From contig CM041083.1 in the NCBI GenBank assembly GCA_023079485.1, positions 111,331,554 to 111,395,553 of the forward strand: DNA of 64,000 nt. The letters run 5' to 3'. A program made the translations under genes and the position numbers. Of this stretch, positions 1 through 11,710 are shown one piece after another. Each line of letters opens with the position of its first letter. Positions within the stretch are counted from its first letter, which is position 1. The notes under the pieces were generated by a model, which searched no databases, had not been told where the DNA came from, and was given only the letters and a program-made list of their open reading frames with translations. This DNA is from Archilochus colubris (lineage: Eukaryota > Chordata > Aves > Apodiformes > Trochilidae).

Positions 1-575
1 ACCATTCTACAAATTCAGAGATGTGTTGTTTTACCTCAAATAGTTCTGTCAGCTTCACTGTGACTACATTCACTTGTTAATTAAATTTCAAAGTGAAAGG
101 TTATATTTGGAGAATACAGATTAATCCTTTGGGAGCCAACTGTAGTGATGTGAGATAACACACTTTTTTTTTTTTTTTTTCAACCCAGAGGGACTCAAAT
201 CACAAAAAAGATGAGCAGCCATAAGTGACCGAACTGGTGTTTCATTAGTGGACCACTAAATATTCTGTATTTCAGAATTAGAGGTCAAAATTAATTTCTT
301 ATAAAATCTATGATCTGGAACAGAGTCTTCACTCTTTGAAGGGTGCTCACTTTATTTTCCTGCTGATAATGAAGCTGACAAAAACTTACTAAACAGTATT
401 TCACAGGTAATACTTGTATGGGACAAACTTTTACTAGATAATTACTTGGAAGGCCCGTATAGGTTTTGCATCTATTTTTTTCAAAAGTTAGGCATAGAAT
501 TTTTTCTCTGTAGCTTACTACCCAAGAGTCCTCACGTCATAATGAAGTTCTAGTGGCAGGCCTTTTTTTTTCTAG
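1..575 (+). other. IGSF5: Intron of the IGSF5-like gene (left part cut by window edge)
   Basis: This stretch lies upstream of the first visible exon and ends in a good acceptor: a T-rich tract at 563-573 followed by AG at 574-575. I see no exon in it. A T17 run sits at 164-180. The assignment to intron follows from the acceptor and the plus-strand gene to the right. Confidence 0.6.
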
Positions 576-688
576 AAAAGCTGCAGCTGAGAAGAAAAAA
601 GATGCTGATTTGGAAGACAGGCAACGGCATGGCAGTGAGAATCAGGGCTACATTCCAGAGGAACTGTGGAACGCAGCAAAAATCCCAA
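576..688 (+). CDS. IGSF5: IGSF5-like (JAM4) cytoplasmic exon, third from the end
   Basis: This is an internal coding exon of 113 nt. It is flanked by a pyrimidine-rich acceptor (AG at 574-575) and a consensus donor (GTAAGT from 689). It enters with one base completing a codon and leaves in phase 1. The translation is strongly hydrophilic: a lysine-rich start (KAAAEKKKDADLEDRQ), then a stretch ending in GYIPEELWNAAKIP. There is no membrane segment, so this is likely the intracellular part of a type I membrane protein. Joined to 2430-2506, the boundary codon becomes Arg and the frame stays open. IGSF5 is an immunoglobulin-superfamily junctional adhesion protein of epithelia that binds PDZ scaffolds such as MAGI-1 through its tail. 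The name rests on the same-direction neighbour PCP4 and the PDZ-type C-terminus, not on an alignment. The Ig domains and membrane segment lie to the left, outside the window. Confidence 0.7.
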
Positions 689-887
689 GTAAGTCTGAGT
701 TAGTGAATCAGATATTGTCAAACTACTTCTTAACACAGGCATTTTGGACTTGTCAAGAAATCATATTACAAGATATCATAGTACTTTGTAATGGCTTCAG
801 AACATGTTGAATTTTCTAGAGTATGGCCTCTCATAATTATTGAGAAAACATCAAAGTTCTCTGCAGTTAAATTTTGTTTTAGTCCTC

Positions 888-904
888 TGTGTGTGTGTGT
901 GTGT
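888..904. repeat. (TG)n microsatellite
   Basis: About eight TG dinucleotides, followed by a degenerate GTTTG-rich tract up to about 930, in the IGSF5-like intron. Confidence 0.85.
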
Positions 905-1065
905 TGTTTGGTTGTTTGGTTGGTTCTTTTTTTTCTTTTGTCTTTGTTCTTCCAAATATCTGGGGCCAGAGGCAGGAGTACTGGGTTCCCATACAATACT
1001 AAATTTAGGCAATATTTTGTAAAATCAAAAAAATTTGCCACCACCATGAGAGAACACACACATGC

Positions 1066-1092
1066 AAAAAAAAAAAAAAAAAAAAAAAAAAA
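1066..1092. repeat. A27 homopolymer in intron
   Basis: An uninterrupted run of 27 A, then GAAAGAATAAAA. No retrotransposed gene body is recognisable to its left, so it is probably a simple repeat rather than the tail of a processed copy. Confidence 0.85.
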
Positions 1093-1470
1093 GAAAGAAT
1101 AAAAGGCAGTGAACTATGATTTTACTGATGACTAAAGCATTATCAATTCTAGCACTTAAGCACAAAGACTCTGAAAGAAAATGTAAATCTCCACCAAATC
1201 ACTACCCACCACTTGCATTTGTAACCACATTATTATCAAACCATTTAATCAAACACTTAATGACACAAAATTATTGTGCAGAGTCTATAATCCAGGCATA
1301 CATGCTTTTCTCTCTAACAAATAAATTGTGAAGAAGTAAGTGTAGTGGAAAGATTTCAAGAACATGTGGAAATGTTAAATGCAGCAGTTATAAAAAATCA
1401 AAGGAAAACTAAGTAAACCTGAACAAATTATTCTACTGCATCCTAGATGGGCTCTTTTCATATTTGTTAG

Positions 1471-2285
1471 TGTGCTGGGTTGACCTTGGATGGCCACCAA
1501 GTGGCTCTATCACTCTTCCTTCTCAGCGGGGCAGTAGAAGAAAATAAGAGAGAAAGAGCTTGTGGGTCAAGATAAGAAGGGGGAGATCAACCAACAATTA
1601 CTGTCACTGGCAAAGTAGACTCCATTTGGGGAAGATCAGTTCAATTTATTGCCAATTAATAACAGCATAGGATAGTGAGAATGAAAAACAAAAAAAATAC
1701 CTCCCCCACACCACTTTCTGAAGGCTCAACTTCCCTCCTAGCTCATCTACCTCCTCCCTTCAAGCAAGGAATGGGGCAGGAGGTAATGGGAGGGGTGGTC
1801 AGGCTCTGACATTCCTCCCTCCTCACACTCTTTTCCTGCTCCGAGTTGGCTCCTTCCCATGGGATGCAGTCCTTCAGGAGTGCTCCAATGTGGGTGACCC
1901 ATGGAGTCACAAGTCCTGCCAGGAGCCTGCCCCAGTGTGGGTTATCCACAGGCTGCTGTAGGGCAAATCCTCAGGGCAAACCCAGCTGCTCTGACATGCA
2001 GTCCTCCAGGGGCAGCAGGGGAATCTCTGCTCTGTCACATGAGTATCCAAGACTGTTTCTCTTACATTTTTTTACTCCTCCTTCCCAGCTCCAGTTGTGC
2101 AGTGCTTTTTAATCTGTCTTAAATACATTATCACAGAGGTGTGCCCAGTGTCACCGATGGGCTCACCTTTGGCCAGCAGCAGGATTGTCTTGGAACCAGC
2201 TGGAAGTGACTAATGTCTAATGGGAGGGCAGCTCTTGGTGTCTTCTCACATAACACACCCCTGCAAATGCACTTCTACTTACAAA
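1471..2285 (-). mobile_element. Probable solo LTR of an avian endogenous retrovirus, antisense to the gene
   Basis: The block starts sharply with TGTGCTGGGTTGACC at 1471, reads through CTC/CCT-rich DNA and a region of loosely repeated units (ATGGGATGCAGTCCTTCAGG at 1858, then CCATGGAGTCACAAGTCCTG at 1901), and ends near 2285. On the minus strand it would end in ...CAGCACA and carries an AATAAA-like signal (complement of 1637-1642), as expected for an LTR read leftward. From memory the whole layout matches an ERV LTR family common in songbird genomes; I could not check this. I found no clear target-site duplication, and the right end is uncertain by tens of bases. It lies in the intron between the first two IGSF5-like exons. 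Confidence 0.6.
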
Positions 2286-2429
2286 AAATATGCCATGTTA
2301 TACCAATAAGTTATCTAGAGTTTTTCTTTCAGTATTAAATCATATTTAGTTGTATTCCTGAATGGCTTGTAGTTGGTTCATGATATGGTGGACACTGATT
2401 AAAAATAATCTTGTATTTTCTTGTTACAG

Positions 2430-2506
2430 GAGTAACCTTCCTTGCACCAATGTCTTCAAAGTTCACTGTCTCTGATGCAGGTTTATATACCAGTTCTGTA
2501 CCAAAG
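2430..2506 (+). CDS. IGSF5: IGSF5-like exon, second from the end
   Basis: This is a 77-nt internal coding exon. The acceptor is TTCTTGTTACAG (AG at 2428-2429) and the donor is GTAACT from 2507. With the single base carried over from 688 it reads R-VTFLAPMSSKFTVSDAG-LYTSSVPK and ends exactly at a codon boundary. The residues are Ser/Thr-rich and have two tyrosine or serine contexts typical of a signalling tail. An internal GCAG|GTTTAT at 2478-2486 could serve as a cryptic donor, but would truncate the exon. The exon continues the hydrophilic tail and is in phase with the terminal exon at 11163. Recognition as IGSF5 is by context; the exon itself is well supported by its splice sites and open frame. 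Confidence 0.7.
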
Positions 2507-2865
2507 GTAACTATAATGCTTATATTTTAATCTTTTTATTTTTTCACACAGTGCGTATCTTAAAATATCCAAACTTAGATTTTGGGTGGAGATAGACACC
2601 TTTTAAGTCAATTACAGCTGAAATTGGGCAAGTGGAATGTCCCTTCAGCATTCATGAATGTTTGATTTATAAGAATAAGTGCCCTGGGTGTTAGCCTCAG
2701 GTTTAGATTGATTTTTGAAGGGCATGGGAGGTGCTGGAGAAATAACCATCTCTGATATTTGGAAGAAATGTCTAATAAAGCTTTTGGCACATCTTTCCCT
2801 CAGCACCTTGCTACATCTTTCTCCCCACTTCCCAGGCTAAAGGTACAAACTCACAGACTTCCCCT

Positions 2866-2998
2866 CATAGAATCAAAGAATATCTCAAGTTGGAAGGGAC
2901 TCATAGGGATCATGGAGTCTAACTCCCTGGTCCTTGCAGGGCCAGCTAAAACTTAGCCATACGACTAAAATCATCATCTCCTTGAACTCTGACAGGCA
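2866..2998 (-). mobile_element. CR1 LINE 3' end fragment
   Basis: The fragment begins TCATAGAATCAAAGAATATC and continues AAGTTGGAAGGGACTCATAG. This is the reverse complement of a CR1 3' terminus, and the homology fades at about 2998. It lies in the last IGSF5-like intron. Divergence from the usual CR1 consensus is moderate, so the insertion is old. Confidence 0.85.
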
Positions 2999-5900
2999 TT
3001 CAGCCAGTTTTTGCTCTTTCCTTTCCATTGCTTTTCATGCCTTTCCTCCTCCAAATGTCAGCTAGGCCTTTCTGGCAGCCAGCACGATGGGCAGCCCTGG
3101 CTGGGACAGATTTCCCATAGGTAAAGCCAGTTCTTTTCATCATTCCTGGGATTTAAAAATCTCCTCCTTCCCCTCCACAAGGGAATTTATTATTATTAAT
3201 TCATTCTTCCACCCTTGCCAGCTGGAGTAGCTCTGGCTTGGGTTTTGAAAATTCACCTCTTTCTATATTATGCATTAAACCACTATAACATGGAGGTTTG
3301 CTTTGCTTTGGGTCTGGAGAGCTGTCACACAGATGCCTTTGCAGAAACTGAGGTCTGCAATGATTTTGTTGTTCTTCCCACTTGCCAGACTGGAGGAGAT
3401 GTGGATATAGGATGGAGGCACTGCTAAGGGTGAGGTTGAGGTTCCTTTGCAAACAAAATCCAGTGCAGATACAGTAAATAAATGTACATTTTCTCTGGGT
3501 CATTTCTTGATTGCATTTTCCAATTACACTACCACACCACAGAAGTTTCTTCAGTCAGGAATTTTACACTGACCTTAGAGACTTTTGGTATCTCAGCAGG
3601 AAATGATGGAAGGAAAAGCAGGCAGCAAACACACAGTCCACCCTAGATCTTTCCTCCTTTCCCAGATAGGTAACATGTAAACAAGTAGAGCTCAGTGTTT
3701 ATTCTTCTACTTTTCCTGTTCACAGCTACCACTGTTCTGAAGGGTGGTGGTGGGCTGTGTTAGCTCTTAGCACAACAGCAGCATGGATCTTAATTTATTC
3801 CATATATTTGTAAAATATATTTGGCACCTCAGTGATGGTTTTTTGCCATTATTCTATTGGGAAAGTGTCAGTGATATCTTACAGAGTTCACTCCTCAAAC
3901 ACAGTGATAGCTCATTCATTTTTGAAGAGCTGTTTCAACATGTAGAAAGCAGAAATCTGTCTTGGGATGACATTGCATATAAATCATAGCAGAATGTGTC
4001 TATTTCTTTTGGCACACTGAAATCTAGGAAGTACTCAATCAATGATTAAAACAATGATCAAAACAATAACAGTAAGAATAAAGGTAGTGATACTGATGTA
4101 TTTGTGGCTGGTAGTTGCTATGTTTGACATTAATTGCTTGTCAGACAAAATACTATTAAATCAAAAATGAAAAGCATGTACAAAACTGCTGAGGGCTCAG
4201 TATGGATCTCTAACCCTAAGCAACAGTTTCAGACAGTGTTTGCTATGCTTATGGACAAGTTTTTAAGCCACTGGCTATGTTTACATGCACAAGGCATGTG
4301 GCACCTTACAGTCTGCTCTGAGAAGCAAAAGAGCTGTATCCACCTTATCCCTGTATCCCCCTTATACACATTCCAGGGGAAGGCAATAACTTGAGTTGGT
4401 GGTAGCTGTTTCCCAGTGACATCTGAGAGGTGTCCCATTTGAGTGCTCTTCAGGCAGCTCCCCAGTGAGAATGGACGTGTTGTGACTGGGAACCACCAGG
4501 AGACTGGGCTCACAAGCATTTGGGTTCATGCTCCTGATTAGATAGCCTCAATGATCCGTTGCAGCTCAGTTTCTAGGGAAACAACCATCACAGGCACACA
4601 ACATAAAGTGGAACCATTTTTCTTAAACCAGTTGTTCCTGGACAATATTCGGCCCAACTCTGTTACAGTGGCTTCTAGCTGCACCACTAACTACATACAC
4701 ATTTTTGAAATATATAAAGAGATAATCTAGAGGTGAAAATTACTTATAACTGTTTTCCATATGCTGGAGGAATATTTAGCAATCTAAAAATGCCTCGTGA
4801 AAACAAAATATTTCTCAGTTTGAATAGAACTTCACAGTACCTTGTGATGGCCCTATTTGTTTAGTAGGAACTGATAAATGTTTGTCAGTTTACCTTAAAA
4901 ATGGTAGGTTTGCAGCCTGTGATTTAAATGTATGGCATTATAAAAAAAAAATAGTAAAACATTTCCTAGATAGAAAGAGCTGTTTTTATTTTTACATGCA
5001 TAAACTTAGCTGTAAACTGCATAATGGAAGTTTTCTGACAAAAAAGTGTTCCTGGATGCATTCTAATGAAGTTTGGTCATCACTGCTGCCACTGTATTGC
5101 ATAATGAATATCGTGGTGCACTTTTGTTAAATTTCTTGTCAAGTAGGAGAAATCAGATATCAAGCCATTTAACTGTTTGCTGATTAGAGCTGATACAATT
5201 TCTTTAGAAACCACTCGCCTTCTTGCCACTGCCTTTTCTAAATACTGAAAGTTGTGTTGCTCAGTTGGCTTTCTCTCCCTTGACAGTGGAAACACTCCCC
5301 CAAATTTTTCAACTTTATTCTTCTGGATTTTCTAATGACAAATTTGGGTTAAAAAAAAAATTAATAGAGGAAGAGAAGTTACTGAGAGAATATTTCCCAT
5401 AGAGAAGGAGGTCATCAAGGGTTGGACTCCAGCAAATTGCCTCTCTCTCCCTGGATAATCAAGAAAAATGAGCAAATGCCCTTGCAGTGCTTCTATGGAG
5501 GTCAAGAAAAAGGAGCATAAAACCCAGGACCTTCTCCTTCAGGAGCAGGGTGGAGAAGTAGTGAGAAGCCCATCTCCTGATGGAAAGAATCACAGAGGCT
5601 GAAGACATAAAGCCTTGTCTTTTCACCTCTGCAAGGTGAAAGATGATTTCTGTGGTTGGCTTCCTTATCATTTCATGGGACTGGGATTAACCACAAGAAC
5701 AAGGCAAGAAAATAGGTCCATATGGGCAAAGCTTTAATGGAGTGTTAAAATTAAAAGAAGCTCATGGATGTGGGAATGAGATGAAAAGGAGGGCAATCAC
5801 AGTGAATCAAGATTTTTTTAGGTAGCCTTTTGACTAGACAGAGGTGACTGTACCTACTGCACAGCCTGTTCCATCCACTTGCAGGAGAAAATTAGATGGA

Positions 5901-7691
5901 AAGTTCAATGCAAGTCAGAGGTATTAGGCAGCCTCCCTGCATCTCTGAGGGTATCAATTTCATATCTCATCCCTTCTATTTCATGTGTAAAAAGTTAAAC
6001 TTTTAAATGATTCAAGAGATGAAGTGAGACTTTGTAAGACAGGTTTCCTCAGAAGTTTTTGCCCATGAGGTAATGAAGTAAACTACATGAAGTAAATGGT
6101 GAGTTTCATTGTAAAGGTGACAACAGAAAGTCACTTAGGTCAGCTATTTGCTATTCAAGCTCTTTGAATCAGAAACTAATGCAAAACATTCACAGAAGGT
6201 TAATGTTGCCCAGCAATTGCACTGATCAATTCACAACATGAACAAAAGATCTGGCAACTCATCTGAGGGAAAAGTAATACCTCAGCCAAGGAGAAGGGGT
6301 GAAAAGGTGTGCAAGACATTTAAAAAATGATGAATATTGAGCTAAATTATTGAGCTGAGGAAAAAATTAGCAGCTGCTGGAAGAGGAGGCCAGAAGCATC
6401 AGTTAGGGGTGCTGGAAGGTCTTCATTCTGATTACATTAGCCAAGAAAAGGTCAAATGGAGAGTACAGTTACAGGCTTTTGTTTAATTGCATATTTTGTT
6501 ACTGTCAGAGATGGGAGATTGATCCTTGCTACTAGTTCCAGGGCTGAGCATCTGGCCAAACAGGTATTAGGAACCAAGGTCCCAGCTGAGGGGATGTTTC
6601 TCATGCCCTGATCCATTGTACTAATTTTAAAACCCAGGTCCAATGCGGAAGATCCCTTAGCTTGGTTCTAGCAGATTTTGAGGCAGTCCCACAGACAGTT
6701 TGGCCTGAAGAAGGGCCACAGGGCCAGTTCTGCCAGGTCCTGAGTACCACCTCCAGGGAAATGCATTTTTTTCAAGTCCCATTGGTACAAAAGGAGCTCT
6801 AAGGACTCAGCATCTTTCAGAATGGACTGGACAGCCTCCTACACAAGCTTCATAATGAGTCCATTTAATATGCCATATGTGCCTATGGTACATCAGAGGA
6901 CTATTTCATAAGAGGGAGTGACTGCTCACTTACAGTGGTCCAGATTCACCCTCAGTGTAATCCAGCTGGTTTCAGCACAGCCTGGAGGAGGCTTGCACTT
7001 GCCACCACACCTTTGCTTCTCTCCCATCCAGAGTGAGTCATGGCTCCATTAATGGGGAAAGATCTATTTTTCTTCTTAACTACTTGAAATGACACTCTAT
7101 AAACTGGAAATACTATTTAGTTGTGGTTGTGGTTTTATACTGGGAAGGAAATGAATGACAAATTGTAGCTCCCTTTATCACACAGTGTATAACTGCTCTG
7201 ACTCTGAGGTTTGTTAAGAAGAAAAATTAAGCTATTGAAATCCAATTAAAAGGTCAATAAAATAGAAATATAAACGAATGGCAACAAATATTTTTACCCC
7301 TATTGATGAAATGTACTACAGATTATGTCATGTTATGACATGTTGGTCAGTGCATCTTGATTAAGAGTAATAAATATTGATGATACAGATATAAGAAAGG
7401 AAGGTGCAGTTTATAGTATATTTTTTCCAACTATCTGTGGGAGAATGGTAAGGAGTAAAGTTATGTTAGTGGTATAAACTCACAAGAAATGAGGAGGAAT
7501 TTCCAGGCTGTATACCTATTGATGGAGAGGGGAAAGCTGTTGAGTCTATGAAAAGTTGACTGGTTTGTTATTTGAAGCAGTAGAGTATCCAAACTATTTT
7601 GAGGGTATCCAGAATATTTAGGTGGGTAGTTTCCTCTAAATGAAGCGAATTTGAATGAGAATTAAAAACTGAGAGCGAGGGGAAAAATTAC

Positions 7692-8029
7692 CTTCAGAAA
7701 CAGAAAGCTGATTTTTTTTGGCAACAGTTAGCCAAATGTGTGGTGCACGCAGGCACATCTGGTAGTACTCCAACTGCATTAATTTCAGCAATTTGTTCTG
7801 GTACAGTTAGACTTTTTGGCTGGCTAATAGCAAGCCCAGCTTTCAGTTTATCACACACTTCTACAGCATCAGTGTCTGAGGAGCTGCCACCTGTCAAATC
7901 AATATCAAGATAAGAGCCCCGTTTCATAATGCCAGATGTGTGTTCATCATTCGTATCACTGATGTCATATGGGTTGCAGAAATTACTACAACATGCTCGT
8001 AAGAGCAGAAGTCCTTCCTTGACTGAAGA
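7692..8029 (-). pseudogene. Unidentified protein-like minus-strand frame, possible pseudogene or exon
   Basis: On the minus strand 111 codons are open from 8029 down to a TGA at 7696-7694. The product is protein-like, with a leucine/cysteine-rich start (EGLLLLRACC), a stretch around MKRGSYLDIDLTGGSSSDTD, and a later part including LTVPEQIAEINAVG. Two details suggest a former exon. An AG acceptor (complement of 8023-8024) lies just inside the left edge of the frame, and a consensus-like donor (GAAG then GTAATT on the minus strand) lies at 7692/7691. The stop is reached only after an A8 run (complement of 7712-7719); with one base fewer, the frame would pass straight into the donor. I do not recognise the protein. 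It could be a frameshifted copy of a gene from elsewhere, a decayed exon, or chance. Confidence 0.35.
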
Positions 8030-11000
8030 TCAGTATTCATAGCACCACTGAAGGATTCAGCCATGTAAAATCAGCTGATACACACACTGATTTTACCTTC
8101 TGATTCATCCATGTATTGTTAGCTGTCTTTTTGTCTGACTGAAGAGCTGGAAAAACGGGGCGTCTGTTTCCCTAACCAAACCAAAAAACTCTGCAAAGTT
8201 TTTCCCAGTATAATAGTCCCTCTGTAGTAATCCCCATAAAAAGGCATCCAGGGCAGATGATAAGTCAAGAGGCAGTCTTAGAAACATGTGACTGTCACAT
8301 TATCCATGGTTAACTAGATGTCAAGCTAGCATCACAAAGAGATTTAAAACTATGTAAAGGAAATGCAGATGATACTGCATCCTTACTGATAAAGAAAACT
8401 ACCTTAGAAACATGCTATTGTAATGTTGGGCTGTGCAGTGAGCCACTACACCTGTCTTTTTTCCATTCAATTTGTATGATGAAATGAATAATGAAACCAT
8501 TTTTTTCTCAGATTAGGACTGACAGGGCTAGTAAGAGCACTGAATTAAACTGAAGAAGAAATCAAAACCAACCAGAGGCTCTAGCAGCTGTCAGGCTCTA
8601 AACATGAAATGGTTCTTGCAGTCCTACTCTTCTGCGTTTTGTATTCATAATGTGTTGTTTGAGATCTTATAGACCATCAAAAAATGAATTTTAGGTCACT
8701 CACCAGCAGCCAGAAGCTTCCATTTCAATGAAGTTATATCCAGTGAACTGCAACCTCAGTGAGGCTCTGCCACTTCAGAGAAAGCTCTACAGAAAATGGG
8801 CCAGTACACAGCAGGAGTTGATTGAAATGAATGAAATTATTAATTAATTTATATCAGAGCACAGTGAGAATAGAATAGAATAGAAGTTGCCCAGGGCATT
8901 TGCTCTTGAGCAAGTAACTATGAAAGATGCAGCAGGGCAGAGGGGAACCATCTTGGGCACAGTTCCCATTCCAGGAGCAAAGGACTGGATGGCTCATTCT
9001 TGCAGATGAGATTTTTAAAGCAAAAGAGGCATGCTTGGGTTGCATTTTACCCCGTGCTTTCAGGGAAGAATAGAGCAGTTTAGATCCAGCTGCTGCAGGT
9101 CATCTGGGTCCCTCCTACTCAAAGTCACATACAACCCAAAATCTTCTGTGGTATTGCTTCTGTCAACAATAGCACTTGATGAATTTTCTGATTAATCTCT
9201 TTTTTCCTGGGTGCCATTCTATGTTTTTGTGCAGTGAGTTACGGAAAATAATCTCATTCCAGTATTTTACTGAACATGGGGTTCAAATAATGACCTATTT
9301 CTCAAAGTTTCAGAGGCAGTGTTCAGTAAAGTGCTTCTGGACCCCCTCTGAAACTTTCTGGTTACTCAGTGTGCTAACTGCTGCAGTTTACTTTATACTC
9401 AAAAGACAGTCCACAGTATCTGGGAATACTTGCTTTCCACAAACATAACACTTGGCTTCATCTTTTTTTAGATTTTTTTTTTCCATTCTACTTTAGGTTT
9501 GTTATTTCTGGGGGGAGCAGTAATAGAGAGTTCCTTAAAACCTCTGTCCTTGTGAGAAAGTCTGCTGTCACAGACCTGAAATTGAACGATCAGGAAAAGA
9601 CAAATAACTGTTCTGCCATAAATTAATCATCATATATTAATCTCCAGGGTAACACAGACCAGAGGAAACTTCTGATGTGCTCTGGAAATGAATGAGTGAT
9701 GTCTCTGTTGAGCACTGCTGAGGTCTTTGGGCTGAACTGCAAGAAGTGCAGCAGAGAGATTTTGGAAAAGGTCTCTTGAGCAGTGACAGGCACTGCTGTT
9801 ACTTCCCAGAGCACCTCTCCTCTCTACAGAAATAAACATAAAAGAAGGGTAAATTTAGAAAACAGCAGTATGTTCTAGCAACAAAAAAGGGATGGGAGGA
9901 GGGGAGAGAGGGTTGTGTTTAAAACAGAACGTAGCTGTCTTATGAAATGTTTCTAGGATAGTTATATTTACCCCGTGGTTTTCCTTGAATTGCTGGGACT
10001 CATTAAAAACCAGGGACATGTTGTCCACAACTTTTGTCTAACATTTTCCCCTATGCCTTATTCAATAATATGTATGTACCAAACGCATTATTTAAGATGC
10101 TTAAGACTGGAAGAATACCAAGATAATACAGACTGTACGTGATTAACACTCCGGAAACAAGTCACAAACAGATAAATTCTACTGGGAAAACCAGTAAAAT
10201 TTCCATTCATTTTCACAAGCTTGAGAGCAGGTGGGACAGTTGCAAGGAGCAGTGGCCAGCAGACAGCTTGTCTTGGAGGTAAATAAAATGAATACTGGGG
10301 TTGGCCACAGCAAACTGTTTGACTGTGGTGTTTCATTTAGGAAGCTGTAAGAAGATACATGTTATTACTTTGGAAAAAAATTCATTCCCTAGATCTGCTT
10401 TTGTAATTATCTGTGGGAGGTCTCTCTACTACATCTAAATAGCCGAAGTGTATGATTTTTGGATGTGTTTGAGGGTGAATTTTTCTTTTTCTTTTCCTCT
10501 GCCATGATAATTTGTAAAAGCACAGAAGTAATTAGGATTGATAATCCTGATTTCAAATGAGGATATGCTTTCCAAAAGCACTGGGCATTTGCCCAGCATT
10601 AATCCTACTCGGGTGAACTTGAACACAGGCTGCTGTGCTGTCAGTGAAAGTCGAATCATGCCAGCCATAGGAAAACAAACAAGCACAAAGTCTGCCTGGA
10701 ATGAGCCCTCAACATGAGATATTAAGAGTGGTCTTTAAGATACATGAAATTAGCTTACCTATTGCTGCAGTTTCTAAAGTATTTGGAAAGCAGTGCTAGA
10801 TGTTAAGTTTTTCTTACAGTTTAACAGGTGGATTTTTAAAGAGAACGTGAGAAGAAACACCCAGTATCATGTTTTGCTTAAAACAATACAGCCTGCAGGG
10901 TTCACAAGAAGTTCTCAGATAACATAAGACCAGTAAATTAATTCCCCAATCTGCCATCAGTGTGTTGCAGGTGAAGCTTTTGTTTTGTTCTCCTGTTCAT

Positions 11001-11162
11001 CCTTTCATTTGTATTTCAGTTTTGAGGGGGTAGGTGAAGGTTGGTTTCATTTTGGTATAATGCATTGGGGTGAGGGTCTGGCAGGTACCCTCCTGAGGAC
11101 CCTTGCAGTATTGCTTTTCTAGAGTTTCTTTTAGCTCTATAACTGCTTTTATTCTCTCACAG

Positions 11163-11231
11163 GTGGAGCCTCAAAAATATGTTGATTATCCAATCAACCT
11201 AAAGAAAATTAGAAATGTGACACTTGTTTAG
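11163..11231 (+). CDS. IGSF5: IGSF5-like terminal coding exon with PDZ-binding C-terminus
   Basis: The exon starts after a T-rich acceptor (TTTATTCTCTCACAG, AG at 11161-11162) in phase 0 and runs 22 codons to TAG at 11229-11231. The end reads KYVDYPINLKKIRNVTLV. The last three residues, Thr-Leu-Val, form a class I PDZ ligand (S/T-x-V). This fits IGSF5/JAM4, which is known to bind MAGI-1 through its C-terminus at tight junctions. The basic stretch NLKKIR just before it is typical of PDZ-ligand contexts. The three visible exons together give about 85 residues of tail. A polyadenylation signal follows within 120 bases. The gene name is inferred from synteny with PCP4 and this motif. Confidence 0.72.
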   Translation: MEPQKYVDYPINLKKIRNVTLV

Positions 11232-11710
11232 GATGTGCTTCAGGAAATTTCTCCATCTGATACATTGTACATGTTTGGATGGCTTCCTGCAACAGAGAAA
11301 GGTTCTCTCAGTTTAAGCTGTTTTTCCTTTTTTTCCTCATGTAATGAAATAAAATTGCAACCTTTATCATGTAACATTTGATATCTCAGCAAATAGTGGA
11401 CACAAATGACAGTCTCAACTTCAGAGACAATGGATTTGATGGGACTCTACAAGAGCAAGAATCGGTGCTTTGGGTCCCAAGGAAATCAGCAAAACTCCTG
11501 TCAGCCAGAAATAGTTATCCACAGCAAGATGAAGGACTGGATCTGCAAGCCATTTATTAGGTTGGAAGACCAAGTTAATAATCATAATACTGGTTAATGC
11601 AATATGTGCTGCTTTTTAATGTACTTTATGTACAGCTGATCGTCTTGAGATTATAGAGCAATGTTCTGTAATATATTTCTGTTCTGTAATAAAATTAAGG
11701 ATTTTTTTCA
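11232..11710 (+). other. IGSF5: 3' untranslated region of the IGSF5-like gene
   Basis: This stretch follows the TAG at 11229-11231. It holds two AATAAA signals, at 11348-11353 and 11688-11693; the distal one is followed by a T-rich and G/T-rich stretch (11701-11725), as expected for cleavage. Later AATAAA hexamers at about 11814 and 12188 could extend the transcript. The exact end is inferred. Confidence 0.55.
11688..11693 (+). terminator. Polyadenylation signal AATAAA (distal, preferred)
   Basis: A canonical hexamer in GTAATAAAATTAAGG, followed by a T6 run and a G/T-rich segment. A second hexamer at 11348-11353 would give a 3'UTR of only about 140 nt. Confidence 0.5.

Larger units (their letters stand above)
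2507..11162 (+). other. IGSF5: Last intron of the IGSF5-like gene (8.7 kb)
   Basis: The stretch from donor 2507 to acceptor 11161-11162 joins phase 0 to phase 0. Apart from the CR1 end at 2866 and the minus-strand open frame at 7697-8029, I see no further exon or strong repeat. A short run of GAATA-type repeats occurs at about 8868-8883. A skipped or alternative exon cannot be excluded, because any phase-0 exon of suitable length would fit. Confidence 0.6.

Noticed and set aside
8105..8287. 60-codon minus-strand frame upstream of the unexplained 7697-8029 frame, as part of the same protein
   Set aside because: All three frames are open here, so no single frame can be preferred and no convincing join to the downstream frame was found.
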